Shown here: positions 1 to 7,335 of the stretch, in pieces
How the letters are laid out: each line of letters opens with the position of its first letter
Position numbering within the stretch: position 1 is the stretch's first letter
Assembly (NCBI GenBank): GCA_025450035.1
Contig: JANWIF010000044.1
Location: 1 to 59,155 of the forward strand
DNA length: 59,155 bases
Reading direction: 5' to 3'
From: Gemmatimonadaceae bacterium
Lineage (GTDB): Bacteria; Gemmatimonadota; Gemmatimonadetes; Gemmatimonadales; Gemmatimonadaceae
Program-made: the position numbers and the translations under genes
Notes under the pieces: model-generated
Database searches by the model: none
What the model saw: the letters and a program-made list of their open reading frames with translations, nothing else
Told to the model about the DNA's origin: nothing

Positions 1-801
1 CGGTCGGAGGCCTTGTCGGCATTCGGGTCCGGAGACGTGTACGTCGAGAAGTACCTCTCGCGCCCGCGCCACATCGAATTCCAGATTCTGGGCGACTCGC
101 ACGGCACGGTGATCCACCTAGGCGAGCGCGATTGTTCGGTGCAGCGGCGTCACCAGAAGTTGATCGAGGAAGCGCCCAGCCCCGCCGTTGGGCCGGTGCT
201 GCGTGAGCGCATGGGTCACGACGCGGTGCGCGGCGCGAAGGCCATTGATTACGTGGGCGCCGGCACCATCGAGATGCTGCTCGACGAGGACGGCTCGTAT
301 TATTTCATGGAGATGAACACGCGCATTCAAGTAGAACACCCGGTGACGGAGATGATCACCGGGATCGATCTCGTGAAGGAGCAGTTGCGCGTGGCGGCGG
401 GTGACGAGTTGTCGGTGCGCGAGCTGCCGCCGCTGCGAGGACACGTGATCGAGGTGCGTGTGAACGCCGAAGACCCGGCGCGAAATTTCCAGCCGTCGCC
501 CGGGCGCATTGACGTGTTTCATCCGCCCGGCGGCCCGGGCGTGCGCGTGGATTCACACGTCTACTCCGGCTACACGGTGCCGCCGTACTATGATTCACTC
601 ATCGCCAAACTCATCTGCCAGGGACGCGATCGGGAGGAGGCCGTGAAGCGGATGCAGGTAGCGCTCGAGAGCTTCGTGCTGGAAGGGATCACCACGACGA
701 TCCCGTTTCTTGCGCGAGTGATGCAGAATGCGGCCTTCCAGGCGGGCGCCGTGGACACCAAGTTTCTGGAGCGCGAAGCGGCGTTGATGCGGGAGCCCTG
801 A
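1..801 (+). CDS. accC: Biotin carboxylase subunit of acetyl-CoA carboxylase, C-terminal part
   Basis: ATP-dependent carboxylation of biotin on the carrier protein, first half of the acetyl-CoA carboxylase reaction that makes malonyl-CoA for fatty acids. The gene enters from the left edge, so only about 266 of the usual ~450 residues are present. Visible are the ATP-grasp segment with [20 protein letters not shown] and the biotin/bicarbonate-binding [13 protein letters not shown] motif with its catalytic arginine, followed by the biotin carboxylase C-terminal domain. comB starts 3 nt after the stop. The biotin carrier gene accB commonly precedes accC and would lie outside the window. Propionyl/acyl-CoA carboxylase alpha chains share these motifs, but this protein ends without a biotinyl domain, favouring AccC. 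Confidence 0.93.
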   Translation, partial: RSEALSAFGSGDVYVEKYLSRPRHIEFQILGDSHGTVIHLGERDCSVQRRHQKLIEEAPSPAVGPVLRERMGHDAVRGAKAIDYVGAGTIEMLLDEDGSYYFMEMNTRIQVEHPVTEMITGIDLVKEQLRVAAGDELSVRELPPLRGHVIEVRVNAEDPARNFQPSPGRIDVFHPPGGPGVRVDSHVYSGYTVPPYYDSLIAKLICQGRDREEAVKRMQVALESFVLEGITTTIPFLARVMQNAAFQAGAVDTKFLEREAALMREP

Positions 802-804
802 GCG

Positions 805-1551
805 ATGCGAATCGATGTGATGTTCGGACCGGCGCAGATCACGCCGGCTCTGGTGGCTGGCCGGGTGGTGGCGGTGATCGACGTGCTGCGAGCCTCGACG
901 ACCATCACGGCGGCTCTGGCCGCTGGCGCGCGCAACGTAGTGCCGTTGGAGGATGCCGATGCGGTGATGACGCGGGCCAAGCAGCTCGCACGTGCGGAGG
1001 TGCGCACCGCGGGAGAGCGCAAGATGATGCCGATCCCCGGGTTCGATCTGGGCAATTCACCGCGCGAGATGACTCACGAGGCGGTGGATGCGAAGACGGT
1101 GTTGATGACGACGACCAACGGAACGGCCACGCTGCTCGCCATCCAGGGAGCGCGCGATGTCGTGATCGCATCGTACGTGAACTGTGGCGCAGTCACCGCG
1201 CTGTTGTGCGCCGGCGCCAGAGGCGGGCACGACATCTCCATCGTGTGCGCCGGACGCGACCGCCAGTTCGCGCTGGAAGACGCCGCCTGCGCCGGCCGGT
1301 TCGTGCGCGCGGTCTCGAAGAAGATTCGCGGCGTCGAGTTAGGCGACGGCGCATTCGTCTGCACGGTGTTGGACCGGAAGTACGGCGATCGCCTGGATCA
1401 GTTGTTCGCCGACTCGGAGCACGGGCAGGCGCTTACGGACGCCGGCTTGGGAGAGGATCTCGTGGCCTGTTCTGCGGTGGACGCGCATCCGGTCATCCCG
1501 ATCTACCAGGACCGGCAGATCACGCTGCTCGGCCCCGACCGGCAGCGTTAG
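805..1551 (+). CDS. comB: 2-phosphosulfolactate phosphatase family protein (ComB-like)
   Basis: ComB hydrolyses 2-phosphosulfolactate to sulfolactate, known from coenzyme M synthesis; many bacteria without coenzyme M carry homologues, so the physiological substrate here is uncertain. The 248-residue protein has the family signatures: VIDVLRASTTI near residue 26, GER...IPGFDLGNSPRE near residues 70-90, TTNGTATL near 105, and the acidic LEDAACAG segment near 157. ATG start 3 nt after accC indicates co-transcription. The stop codon TAG lies inside a GTTAGGC heptamer (1547-1553). Length is normal for the family. Confidence 0.85.
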   Translation: MRIDVMFGPAQITPALVAGRVVAVIDVLRASTTITAALAAGARNVVPLEDADAVMTRAKQLARAEVRTAGERKMMPIPGFDLGNSPREMTHEAVDAKTVLMTTTNGTATLLAIQGARDVVIASYVNCGAVTALLCAGARGGHDISIVCAGRDRQFALEDAACAGRFVRAVSKKIRGVELGDGAFVCTVLDRKYGDRLDQLFADSEHGQALTDAGLGEDLVACSAVDAHPVIPIYQDRQITLLGPDRQR

Positions 1552-1555
1552 GCCC

Positions 1556-3883
1556 GTGGGGCTCACCCAACGCCAGCGAGAAGCAGCGGGAGTCGCGCTG
1601 CTGGCGCTCGCCGCGTTCCTGGCCGTGGCCATCGTCACCGGGGGCGGAGGGGGAGCGGCGGGGGGCTCCTGCGCACATGCATCGTCGCCGATGGGGCCCG
1701 CGGGCGCGTGCGCGCGCTCGATGCTCGTAGCGCTCCTCGGCGTGCCGGCCGCGTTCCTGGTTCCGCTCATTCCCGCGGTGCACGCGCTCCGGCTGTTCGG
1801 CCGCACCCGGTCCGATACCGACCGCAACTGGCTGGTCTTTCTGTTAGGCATGGTGGTGCTCGTGCCGGTGGCCTGCGGCCTGGCGTTTCACGTGGGGCGG
1901 CAGCGGAGTGAGATGGCCGGACTGTGGGGCGGCTTCACGGCATTCTATCTCGACGAAGGGATGAACTGGGGCGCATGGCTCTTGATGGGGGCGGCGTTCA
2001 GCGCCCTCACGATTTTCACACTGGCGTGGAATCCGGTGCGGGTGCTGTTCCACGTGGGGAGCGCCGGTCCGGCGGGCGTCGGGGCGCGCGTGGCACGCCG
2101 GCGGATCCGGTCCAAAAACGGGGACGCGGCGGCCGAGGTGAACGAGCCCGCGCCCGAGGAGATGCCGGCGATCGACCCCTCGATGGTGGAGCTCGCGGGC
2201 CAGGACGACGACGACGCTGGCTCGCCAGCACCGCGCGAACGGCGACGCAAGAAATCCAAGGCCGAGCTCACCGCCGAGCATGACGAAGCGATTGCGGCGG
2301 CCATCGATGCGTCGGCCACCCCGGACGTTGCCGACGAGGAACTGCCGCCGAGCGAGTTGCTCACACCGCCGCCGGCGCGGAATACGGACGCGGGGAAACG
2401 CGAGCTCGACGCGATGGCCATCAAGCTCACCGACGCGCTGCGCACCTTCCGCGTGGAAGCCGAGATCACCGGCCGGACCACTGGTCCGGTGGTGACACAG
2501 TTCGAGGTAGAGCCCGCGCCCGGGGTGAAGGTTCGGCAGATTGCCAATCTGGCCAACGATCTCGCGCTGGCCATGCGCGCGGCGAGCATCCGCATCGTGG
2601 CTCCCATTCCGGGGCGCGGCGCCGTGGGCGTCGAGGTGCCTAACCCGACGGCGGAGATCGTGATGTTCCGCGAGCTGCTCGAGTCGCGCGAGTTTCAGAG
2701 TGCGCGCGCGGCGCTTCCGATCGTGTTGGGGAAGGATCTCGAGGGCAAACCCGTAGTGGCCGATCTCGCGAAAATGCCGCACCTGTTGATTGCGGGGGCG
2801 ACGGGCTCGGGGAAATCGGTCTGCGTGAACACGATCATCACCAGCCTGGTGTATCGGCACACGCCGCGCACGCTCCGGTTTCTGATGGTGGATCCAAAAA
2901 TGGTCGAGCTGTCGGTGTATAACATGCTGCCGCACTTGCGGCACAAAGTGATCACCGACAATCACGACGCGGCAGCGGTGCTCAAGTGGGCCAAGGACGA
3001 GATGCAGGAGCGCTACGAGCTGCTGGCGGCAAACGGGTGCCGGAACATCCAGGACTTCAACCGTCGGGTGCAGGGCGGCGTGCCGCTCAAGCGGCCGCGC
3101 ACGCCGGACGTTGCATTCGAGGACCTGACGTACACGGGCGACGTGCTGCCGTACATCGTCGTGGTGATCGATGAGCTGGCCGACCTCATGATGACGGTGC
3201 AGGGCGAAGTGGAGACGCCGTTGGCGATGCTGGCACAGAAGGCGCGCGCGATCGGTCTGCACTTGATTCTGGCCACGCAGCGCCCGAGTGTGAACGTGAT
3301 CACGGGTCTCATCAAGGCGAACTTCCCGAGCCGGGTGGCATTCCGTGTGGCGTCGCAGGTGGACAGCCGGACGATCATCGATGGCGTGGGCGCCGAGACG
3401 TTGCTGGGCAACGGCGACATGTTGTTCATCCCGCCGGGGAAGTCGGAGCCGGCGCGCATTCAGGGCGCGTTCATTGCGAGCGAGGACACCGAACGACTCA
3501 TGCAGTGGTACGACAATCGGCGGGTCGCGCAGCGTGAGGCGCTGGCGGCGCGCGGACTCGCGGTTGAAGAAACGCCGGAGCCCGACATTCTCGAGATCGT
3601 GCGCGAGCGGGAAGCGCGGGAGTCGGGGATCGGACCGCCGGACGACGAAGCGATTGGCGAGCGCGACAAGTTGTTCCGCGAGGCTGGCGAAGTGGTGATT
3701 CAGCACCAACTCGGCTCGACGTCGCTCTTGCAACGGCGCCTCAAGGTTGGCTACGGGCGCGCGGCACGGATCATCGATCAGTTGCACGAAGCGGGTGTTC
3801 TGGGTCCGCCGGATGGATCGAAGCCGCGCGATGTCCTGATGGGATTGGAGGATCTGGACCGCATCTGCGGACCGCACGGCTGA
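1556..3883 (+). CDS. ftsK: FtsK/SpoIIIE-type DNA translocase
   Basis: Septum-anchored hexameric ATPase that pumps chromosomal DNA toward the terminus during division and activates XerCD. The 775-residue protein has about four hydrophobic membrane segments in the first ~170 residues, a charged linker (about 180-260), then the RecA-like motor with Walker A GATGSGKS near residue 413 and Walker B VVVIDELADLMM near 533, and the gamma winged-helix domain at the C-terminus (VIQHQLGSTSLLQRRLKVGYGRA, split here as residues ~720-745). The linker is shorter than in E. coli FtsK and more like SpoIIIE/SftA. Start is GTG 4 nt after comB. The gamma domain would read polarised octamers (KOPS); the skewed motif here is unknown. 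Confidence 0.95.
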   Translation: MGLTQRQREAAGVALLALAAFLAVAIVTGGGGGAAGGSCAHASSPMGPAGACARSMLVALLGVPAAFLVPLIPAVHALRLFGRTRSDTDRNWLVFLLGMVVLVPVACGLAFHVGRQRSEMAGLWGGFTAFYLDEGMNWGAWLLMGAAFSALTIFTLAWNPVRVLFHVGSAGPAGVGARVARRRIRSKNGDAAAEVNEPAPEEMPAIDPSMVELAGQDDDDAGSPAPRERRRKKSKAELTAEHDEAIAAAIDASATPDVADEELPPSELLTPPPARNTDAGKRELDAMAIKLTDALRTFRVEAEITGRTTGPVVTQFEVEPAPGVKVRQIANLANDLALAMRAASIRIVAPIPGRGAVGVEVPNPTAEIVMFRELLESREFQSARAALPIVLGKDLEGKPVVADLAKMPHLLIAGATGSGKSVCVNTIITSLVYRHTPRTLRFLMVDPKMVELSVYNMLPHLRHKVITDNHDAAAVLKWAKDEMQERYELLAANGCRNIQDFNRRVQGGVPLKRPRTPDVAFEDLTYTGDVLPYIVVVIDELADLMMTVQGEVETPLAMLAQKARAIGLHLILATQRPSVNVITGLIKANFPSRVAFRVASQVDSRTIIDGVGAETLLGNGDMLFIPPGKSEPARIQGAFIASEDTERLMQWYDNRRVAQREALAARGLAVEETPEPDILEIVREREARESGIGPPDDEAIGERDKLFREAGEVVIQHQLGSTSLLQRRLKVGYGRAARIIDQLHEAGVLGPPDGSKPRDVLMGLEDLDRICGPHG

Positions 3884-3925
3884 CGATCGTCGGCGTGCGG
3901 CCGCCAGTTCACAGGAGTTGTACAC

Positions 3926-4753
3926 GTGACATCATTCAATTCGTTAGGCGCGGGGGCGGCGCTGATCGCGGCGTGCGTCGGACCGGCGATCGCGCATGCG
4001 CAAGGCGGGCAAGAGGCGCAGAGTCGCGCCGCGGTGACCGCCGGGGCGAGCGCGCGCAGCGGTGCCCAACGCACCCCGTTGCTCACGCCGGCGGTCGCCG
4101 CGCGCTTGGCGCCCATGAAGTGGATGTACGTCACGTCGTTGAGAGGCGATGGCGGAACGCCACAGCGGATCGGGTTCCGCACCATCAGTCTAACGGAGGC
4201 GACGTACCGCGGCACGCCGGCGTGGTTGGTGGTGGAAGTGCGGCAGATGCACACCGTGGCGTATGCAGAGTCCCTGTACGTGTCGAAGGCCGATCTGACC
4301 CCCATGCACCGCGTGCGGCGCACACCCACGAGCACCGTCGTATCGGAATACGGCGCGGACAGCATCCGCACCACGTTCGACGATGACAGCGGTCACGTGA
4401 CGGGTGCGATGGCCGACGAACCGGGCCTGTTGGCCGGCCTGTACCTTATCGAGCCGCTGATCGGCGCCTCTCAGTTAGACGCGCAATGGGCGACGACATC
4501 CCGACTGGCGGCGATCGGGCGCGATGAAAGCGGCGTCGTGGACGTGGAAACGCGGGTGGTGGGAGCGGAGAAGGTCCAGATCCCCGACGGGACCTTCGAT
4601 GCCTGGGTGGTCACGATGCGCATCGGCAGTAGCGGAGAGACGTTCTGGGTGCGAAAGACCGATGGGGTCGTGCTCAAGGAGGTGGTGCCGGCGCTGGGGA
4701 TGGCGGGGGCGACGGTAGAGGCGGTATTGGGATTGAATGGGGTCGAGAGGTAG
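3926..4753 (+). CDS. Exported protein of unknown function, weakly DUF3108-like
   Basis: The 275-residue product starts at GTG with a good ribosome binding site (AGGAG at 3912-3916). It has a signal peptide: a hydrophobic stretch to about residue 22 and an AHA/Q cleavage site near residue 25. The mature part is rich in beta-strand-like segments, and its end (WVVTMRIGSSGETFWVRKTD) resembles periplasmic DUF3108-type proteins, in which a bound ligand or lipid has been suggested; I cannot confirm the family. It follows ftsK by 42 nt. Its stop codon TAG is inside the first unit of a 7-nt tandem repeat that starts at 4749. Confidence 0.6.
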   Translation: MTSFNSLGAGAALIAACVGPAIAHAQGGQEAQSRAAVTAGASARSGAQRTPLLTPAVAARLAPMKWMYVTSLRGDGGTPQRIGFRTISLTEATYRGTPAWLVVEVRQMHTVAYAESLYVSKADLTPMHRVRRTPTSTVVSEYGADSIRTTFDDDSGHVTGAMADEPGLLAGLYLIEPLIGASQLDAQWATTSRLAAIGRDESGVVDVETRVVGAEKVQIPDGTFDAWVVTMRIGSSGETFWVRKTDGVVLKEVVPALGMAGATVEAVLGLNGVER

Positions 4754-4811
4754 GTGGTGGCTGGTAGGTGGTGATTGCTGGTTGGTAGGTGGTGAATGGT
4801 GGTTGGTGAGC
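4749..4811 (+). repeat. 7-nt-period tandem repeat (GGTNNNT)n over the end of the exported-protein gene
   Basis: Nine consecutive heptads read in phase: GGTAGGT, GGTGGCT, GGTAGGT, GGTGATT, GCTGGTT, GGTAGGT, GGTGAAT, GGTGGTT, GGTGAGC. The first unit contains the stop codon of the upstream gene. The period and the GGT start of each unit match the block at 56069-56110. Confidence 0.85.
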
Positions 4812-4856
4812 GACTAACGACGCTCATAGCGCGCAGTGGCGAACCACCGACCACCA
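4797..4856 (+). terminator. Stem-loop formed by the heptad repeat and a downstream complement
   Basis: TGGTGGTTGGTG (4797-4808) can pair with CACCGACCACCA (4845-4856), 12 bp with one G-U pair and a 36-nt loop. No T tract follows. It may act with the next hairpin to end transcription from the ftsK operon. Confidence 0.4.
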
Positions 4857-4863
4857 GGTGCAA

Positions 4864-4910
4864 GCAAACGCCCCATCGTGCAACAAAACGGTGCGCGATG
4901 GGGCGTTTGC
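4864..4910. terminator. Perfect 15-bp inverted repeat, likely bidirectional terminator
   Basis: GCAAACGCCCCATCG (4864-4878) and its exact reverse complement (4896-4910) flank a 17-nt loop. The AAA/TTT at the stem base and GC-rich centre resemble a bidirectional terminator. It ends 17 nt before the yraN start codon, separating yraN from the upstream operon. Confidence 0.65.
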
Positions 4911-4916
4911 CATGGC

Positions 4917-4922
4917 TATCTT
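4917..4922 (+). promoter_or_regulatory. -10-like TATCTT just upstream of yraN
   Basis: TATCTT lies 5 nt before the yraN ATG with no Shine-Dalgarno sequence in between, so a transcript starting 6-8 nt downstream of the hexamer would be leaderless. One of a series of similar sites in this window. Confidence 0.4.
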
Positions 4923-4927
4923 CCCCC

Positions 4928-5296
4928 ATGTCCACGCAGGCGTTCGGTGAAACGGGAGAAGCGCTTGCCGCGCGGTGGTTAGGGGAGCGGGGGTGGTGGG
5001 TGCTCGCTCGACGGTTTCGGAGCGGGCATCGGGACGTGGACCTGGTGGCGCGGCGGGGTCGGACGGTCGCGTTCATCGAGGTCAAGGCACGTCACGGACG
5101 GGAGTTCGGGGATCCGGTTGAGGCTGTAGGGTGGCGGAAGCACCGCGAGCTCATCCGGTCAGCGCATGTTTGGATCGATCGGCACGGGCTGGTAGGGGAC
5201 GCATACCGATTCGACGTGATCGGCGTGCTGGTGGACGGTCAGCGGGTTCGGATTCGGCACGTCGAGGACGCGTTTTCCGCGCCGTGGACAGCTTGA
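4928..5296 (+). CDS. yraN: YraN/UPF0102 family endonuclease-like protein
   Basis: Small protein (122 aa) of the restriction-endonuclease-like fold family YraN. It shows the expected N-terminal GETGEALAARWL helix and the core HRDVDLVARRG...VAFIEVKAR, that is the E/D...D...E-x-K nuclease motif at about residues 34-50. The biochemical role of the family is poorly defined; it is often near rnhB or recombination genes, and recA follows here. I chose ATG 4928 because the family alignment begins there; the longer frame upstream runs through a terminator hairpin and is unlikely to be coding. Confidence 0.85.
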   Translation: MSTQAFGETGEALAARWLGERGWWVLARRFRSGHRDVDLVARRGRTVAFIEVKARHGREFGDPVEAVGWRKHRELIRSAHVWIDRHGLVGDAYRFDVIGVLVDGQRVRIRHVEDAFSAPWTA

Positions 5297-5321
5297 CACG
5301 CTGGGTCGACTTTCGTAGTTT
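5293..5321 (+). promoter_or_regulatory. Sigma-70-type promoter of recA
   Basis: TTGACA (5293-5298), 17-nt spacer, TAGTTT (5316-5321). The -35 box overlaps the last yraN codons. Downstream lie GTTCG (5322-5326) and CGAAC (5346-5350), a loose inverted repeat that could be an SOS operator, but it matches no LexA box I can name. recA begins at 5417, leaving a leader of about 90 nt. Confidence 0.7.
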
Positions 5322-5416
5322 GTTCGGGTATGCGAATCACTCGCACGAACTGGTAGATTCACGGGGCCGGCCAGATCAACCAGCAGGCTCACCATCTCTC
5401 ACCGGGACTCACGAGA

Positions 5417-6460
5417 ATGGCGGTTTCCACACTGCAAGACGACAAAAAGAAAGCGTTGAATCTGGCCATCGCGCAGATCGAGAAGACGTGCGGCAAGGGC
5501 TCGATCATGAAAATGGGATCGGACACGGCACGCGTGCGAGTCGAGTCGATACCTACCGGGGCCATCAACCTTGATGCGGCCATTGGCGTGGGCGGGATTC
5601 CACGTGGCCGGGTCACCGAGATTTACGGTCCTGAATCCAGCGGCAAGACCACGTTGTGTTTGCACGTGGTGGCCAATGCGCAGCGGGCCGGCGGGGTAGC
5701 GGCGTACATCGACGCCGAGTATGCGCTCGACACGGAGTACGCCTCAAAGTTAGGCGTGGACGTCGAGAATCTGCTCGTGTCGCAGCCCGATACGGGGGAG
5801 CAGGCGCTCGAGATCTGCGAGATCCTGGTGCGATCCGGCGCTGTGGACGTGGTGGTCATCGACTCGGTGGCAGCGCTCGTTCCCAAGGCGGAGATCGAGG
5901 GGGAGATGGGCGACTCGCACATGGGGTTGCAAGCCCGCCTCATGAGCCAGGCGCTGCGCAAGCTTACTGGTGCGATCGCGCGCTCCAAGACGTCGGTGGT
6001 TTTCATCAATCAGTTGCGTGAGAAAATCGGCGTGATGTTCGGCAACCCGGAGACAACCACTGGCGGAAGAGCTCTCAAGTTTTACGCATCTGTACGGTTA
6101 GACATTCGGCGCATCGGGCCCGTGAAGGAAAAGGAAGAAGTGATCGGCTCGCACGTACGTGTGAAGGTGGTCAAGAACAAGGTGGCGCCTCCGTTCAAAC
6201 AGGCGGAGTTTGACATCATGTACGCCGAGGGGATCAGCCACACGTCGTTGCTCGTGGACATTGGCGCCGAGTCCGGCATCATTGAGAAGTCGGGGGCTTG
6301 GTACAGTTACAGTTCGCAGCGCATCGGACAGGGTCGGGAGAACGCAAAGCTCTTTCTGAAGGACAACCCGGTCATGATGGCGGAGATCGAGGAGAAGGTG
6401 AAAGCCGTGCTCGGCATCCGTCCACCGGCCAACGGGGAGGGTGACGGCGCCGAGGAGTGA
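5417..6460 (+). CDS. recA: Recombinase RecA
   Basis: DNA strand-exchange ATPase for homologous recombination and the co-protease of the SOS response. The 347-residue protein is full length: N-terminal helix, Walker A GPESSGKT at residues 71-78, the [15 protein letters not shown] segment, Walker [16 protein letters not shown], loop L1/L2 region with [19 protein letters not shown] and [17 protein letters not shown], and a short acidic C-terminal tail (GEGDGAEE). The ATG follows the standard [18 protein letters not shown] start. It has its own promoter and is followed by a terminator-like structure, so recX 150 nt downstream is probably expressed at a lower level. Confidence 0.98.
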   Translation: MAVSTLQDDKKKALNLAIAQIEKTCGKGSIMKMGSDTARVRVESIPTGAINLDAAIGVGGIPRGRVTEIYGPESSGKTTLCLHVVANAQRAGGVAAYIDAEYALDTEYASKLGVDVENLLVSQPDTGEQALEICEILVRSGAVDVVVIDSVAALVPKAEIEGEMGDSHMGLQARLMSQALRKLTGAIARSKTSVVFINQLREKIGVMFGNPETTTGGRALKFYASVRLDIRRIGPVKEKEEVIGSHVRVKVVKNKVAPPFKQAEFDIMYAEGISHTSLLVDIGAESGIIEKSGAWYSYSSQRIGQGRENAKLFLKDNPVMMAEIEEKVKAVLGIRPPANGEGDGAEE

Positions 6461-6485
6461 TTCTCACGCGCGGTCGGCTCATGAT

Positions 6486-6569
6486 AGTGCCGAGGGAGCG
6501 GAAACGCCGAGATCAGGGGTACCCGGAAATTACTCCAATCTCGCGATTCCCTCCCTCGGTACTTTTTTT
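6486..6569 (+). terminator. Branched terminator between recA and recX
   Basis: AGTGCCGAGGGAG (6486-6498) pairs with CTCCCTCGGTACT (6551-6563) over 13 bp with one G-U pair, and T7 follows (6563-6569). The 52-nt interior can form a second stem (CGAGAT 6508-6513 with ATCTCG 6538-6543). The T tract right after the stem is the best Rho-independent signature in the window. Confidence 0.75.
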
Positions 6570-6606
6570 CTCCCTGCAGCGCGGCTGAGCAGGCTCAGGT
6601 GACTCC

Positions 6607-7281
6607 ATGCCGACCATCACTGCGGTAACGCCAAGCGCACGGCGCGAGGGAAGCGGGGGCGGGGGCGGGGGCGGGGGCGGGGGAGGGCGCTTCGACATTG
6701 AGGTCGATGGTGAGGATGTCGGTGCGCTTTCGCTGGATGCGATTGAGCGGTTGCGCGTCTATGTTGGCGCGCCGGCTGACGAGCGGATGCTCGAGAGTGT
6801 GGCATCCGAGGCGCGTGCGTTGCACACGTATGATCGCGCGCTCGCCATGTTAGCCTCGCGGCCGCGCGCGTCGCGCGAGTTGGAGCGGCTGCTGGTGAAG
6901 AAGGGGGAGCCGCCGGAGCATGCCCGGGCTGCGATCGAGCGGCTCATTGGGCTCGGTTTGTTGGATGACACCGCATTCGCGCGGCAATTCGCTCGCGCCA
7001 AGCTTGCCGTGGGTGGGCTATCTCGTCGCCGGTTGCAATCCGAGTTAGCGCGTCGTGGAGTGGCACGCGAGGTGTCCCAGGCGGCTATCGACGAGATGCT
7101 TGTGGACGAGGCCGTGGACGAGGCGGCGATTCTCGACCAATTGGCCGCACGCAAACTGCATTCGTTGCGTGATCTGGCGCCCGACGTCCAACGGCGGCGG
7201 CTGTACGCGTTTCTCTCGCGGCGCGGTTACGAGCCGGATGACGTCCGCGCGAGCGTCAAACGTGCTTTGCGCGGCGCCTAA
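6607..7281 (+). CDS. recX: Regulatory protein RecX
   Basis: RecX binds RecA filaments and limits recombinase activity. The 224-residue protein has the three-helix-repeat RecX domain: AMLASRPRASRELERLLVKKG (residues about 78-98), LGLLDDTAFARQFARAKL and the third repeat ending LSRRGYEPDDVRASVKRAL. The N-terminal ~60 residues are family-atypical: a run of about 11 glycines (residues 18-28) encoded by a GGGGGC hexanucleotide tandem repeat, then a short beta-rich segment. The gene stands directly after recA, the usual arrangement. ATG 6607 is used; a start inside or after the glycine tract is possible because the conserved domain begins later. Confidence 0.92.
   Translation: MPTITAVTPSARREGSGGGGGGGGGGGRFDIEVDGEDVGALSLDAIERLRVYVGAPADERMLESVASEARALHTYDRALAMLASRPRASRELERLLVKKGEPPEHARAAIERLIGLGLLDDTAFARQFARAKLAVGGLSRRRLQSELARRGVAREVSQAAIDEMLVDEAVDEAAILDQLAARKLHSLRDLAPDVQRRRLYAFLSRRGYEPDDVRASVKRALRGA
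6655..6683 (+). repeat. GGGGGC hexanucleotide repeat inside recX
   Basis: Four GGGGGC units plus a terminal GGGGG, each unit coding Gly-Gly. Copy-number change would keep the frame and alter only glycine-tract length. The G runs could form a quadruplex on the coding strand. Confidence 0.9.
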
Positions 7282-7321
7282 GAGGCGACTCGCCCACTCA
7301 CTCAGCGGCTGCCTGCGCCGC

Positions 7322-7327
7322 TATATT
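7322..7327 (+). promoter_or_regulatory. -10-like TATATT upstream of alaS
   Basis: TATATT ends 8 nt before the alaS ATG. There is no Shine-Dalgarno sequence between them, so the mRNA would begin at or within 1-2 nt of the start codon. No clear -35 box is visible. Confidence 0.5.
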
Positions 7328-7335
7328 GTGGCACT

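Noticed and set aside
1844..3925. Long minus-strand ORF antisense to ftsK (693 aa)
   Set aside because: Composition is Arg/His-rich as expected for a shadow frame in G+C-rich DNA; it lacks any known motif, while the + strand frame is a complete FtsK.
5322..5350. SOS/LexA box in the recA leader
   Set aside because: Only a loose GTTCG...CGAAC repeat is visible; no known LexA consensus is matched.
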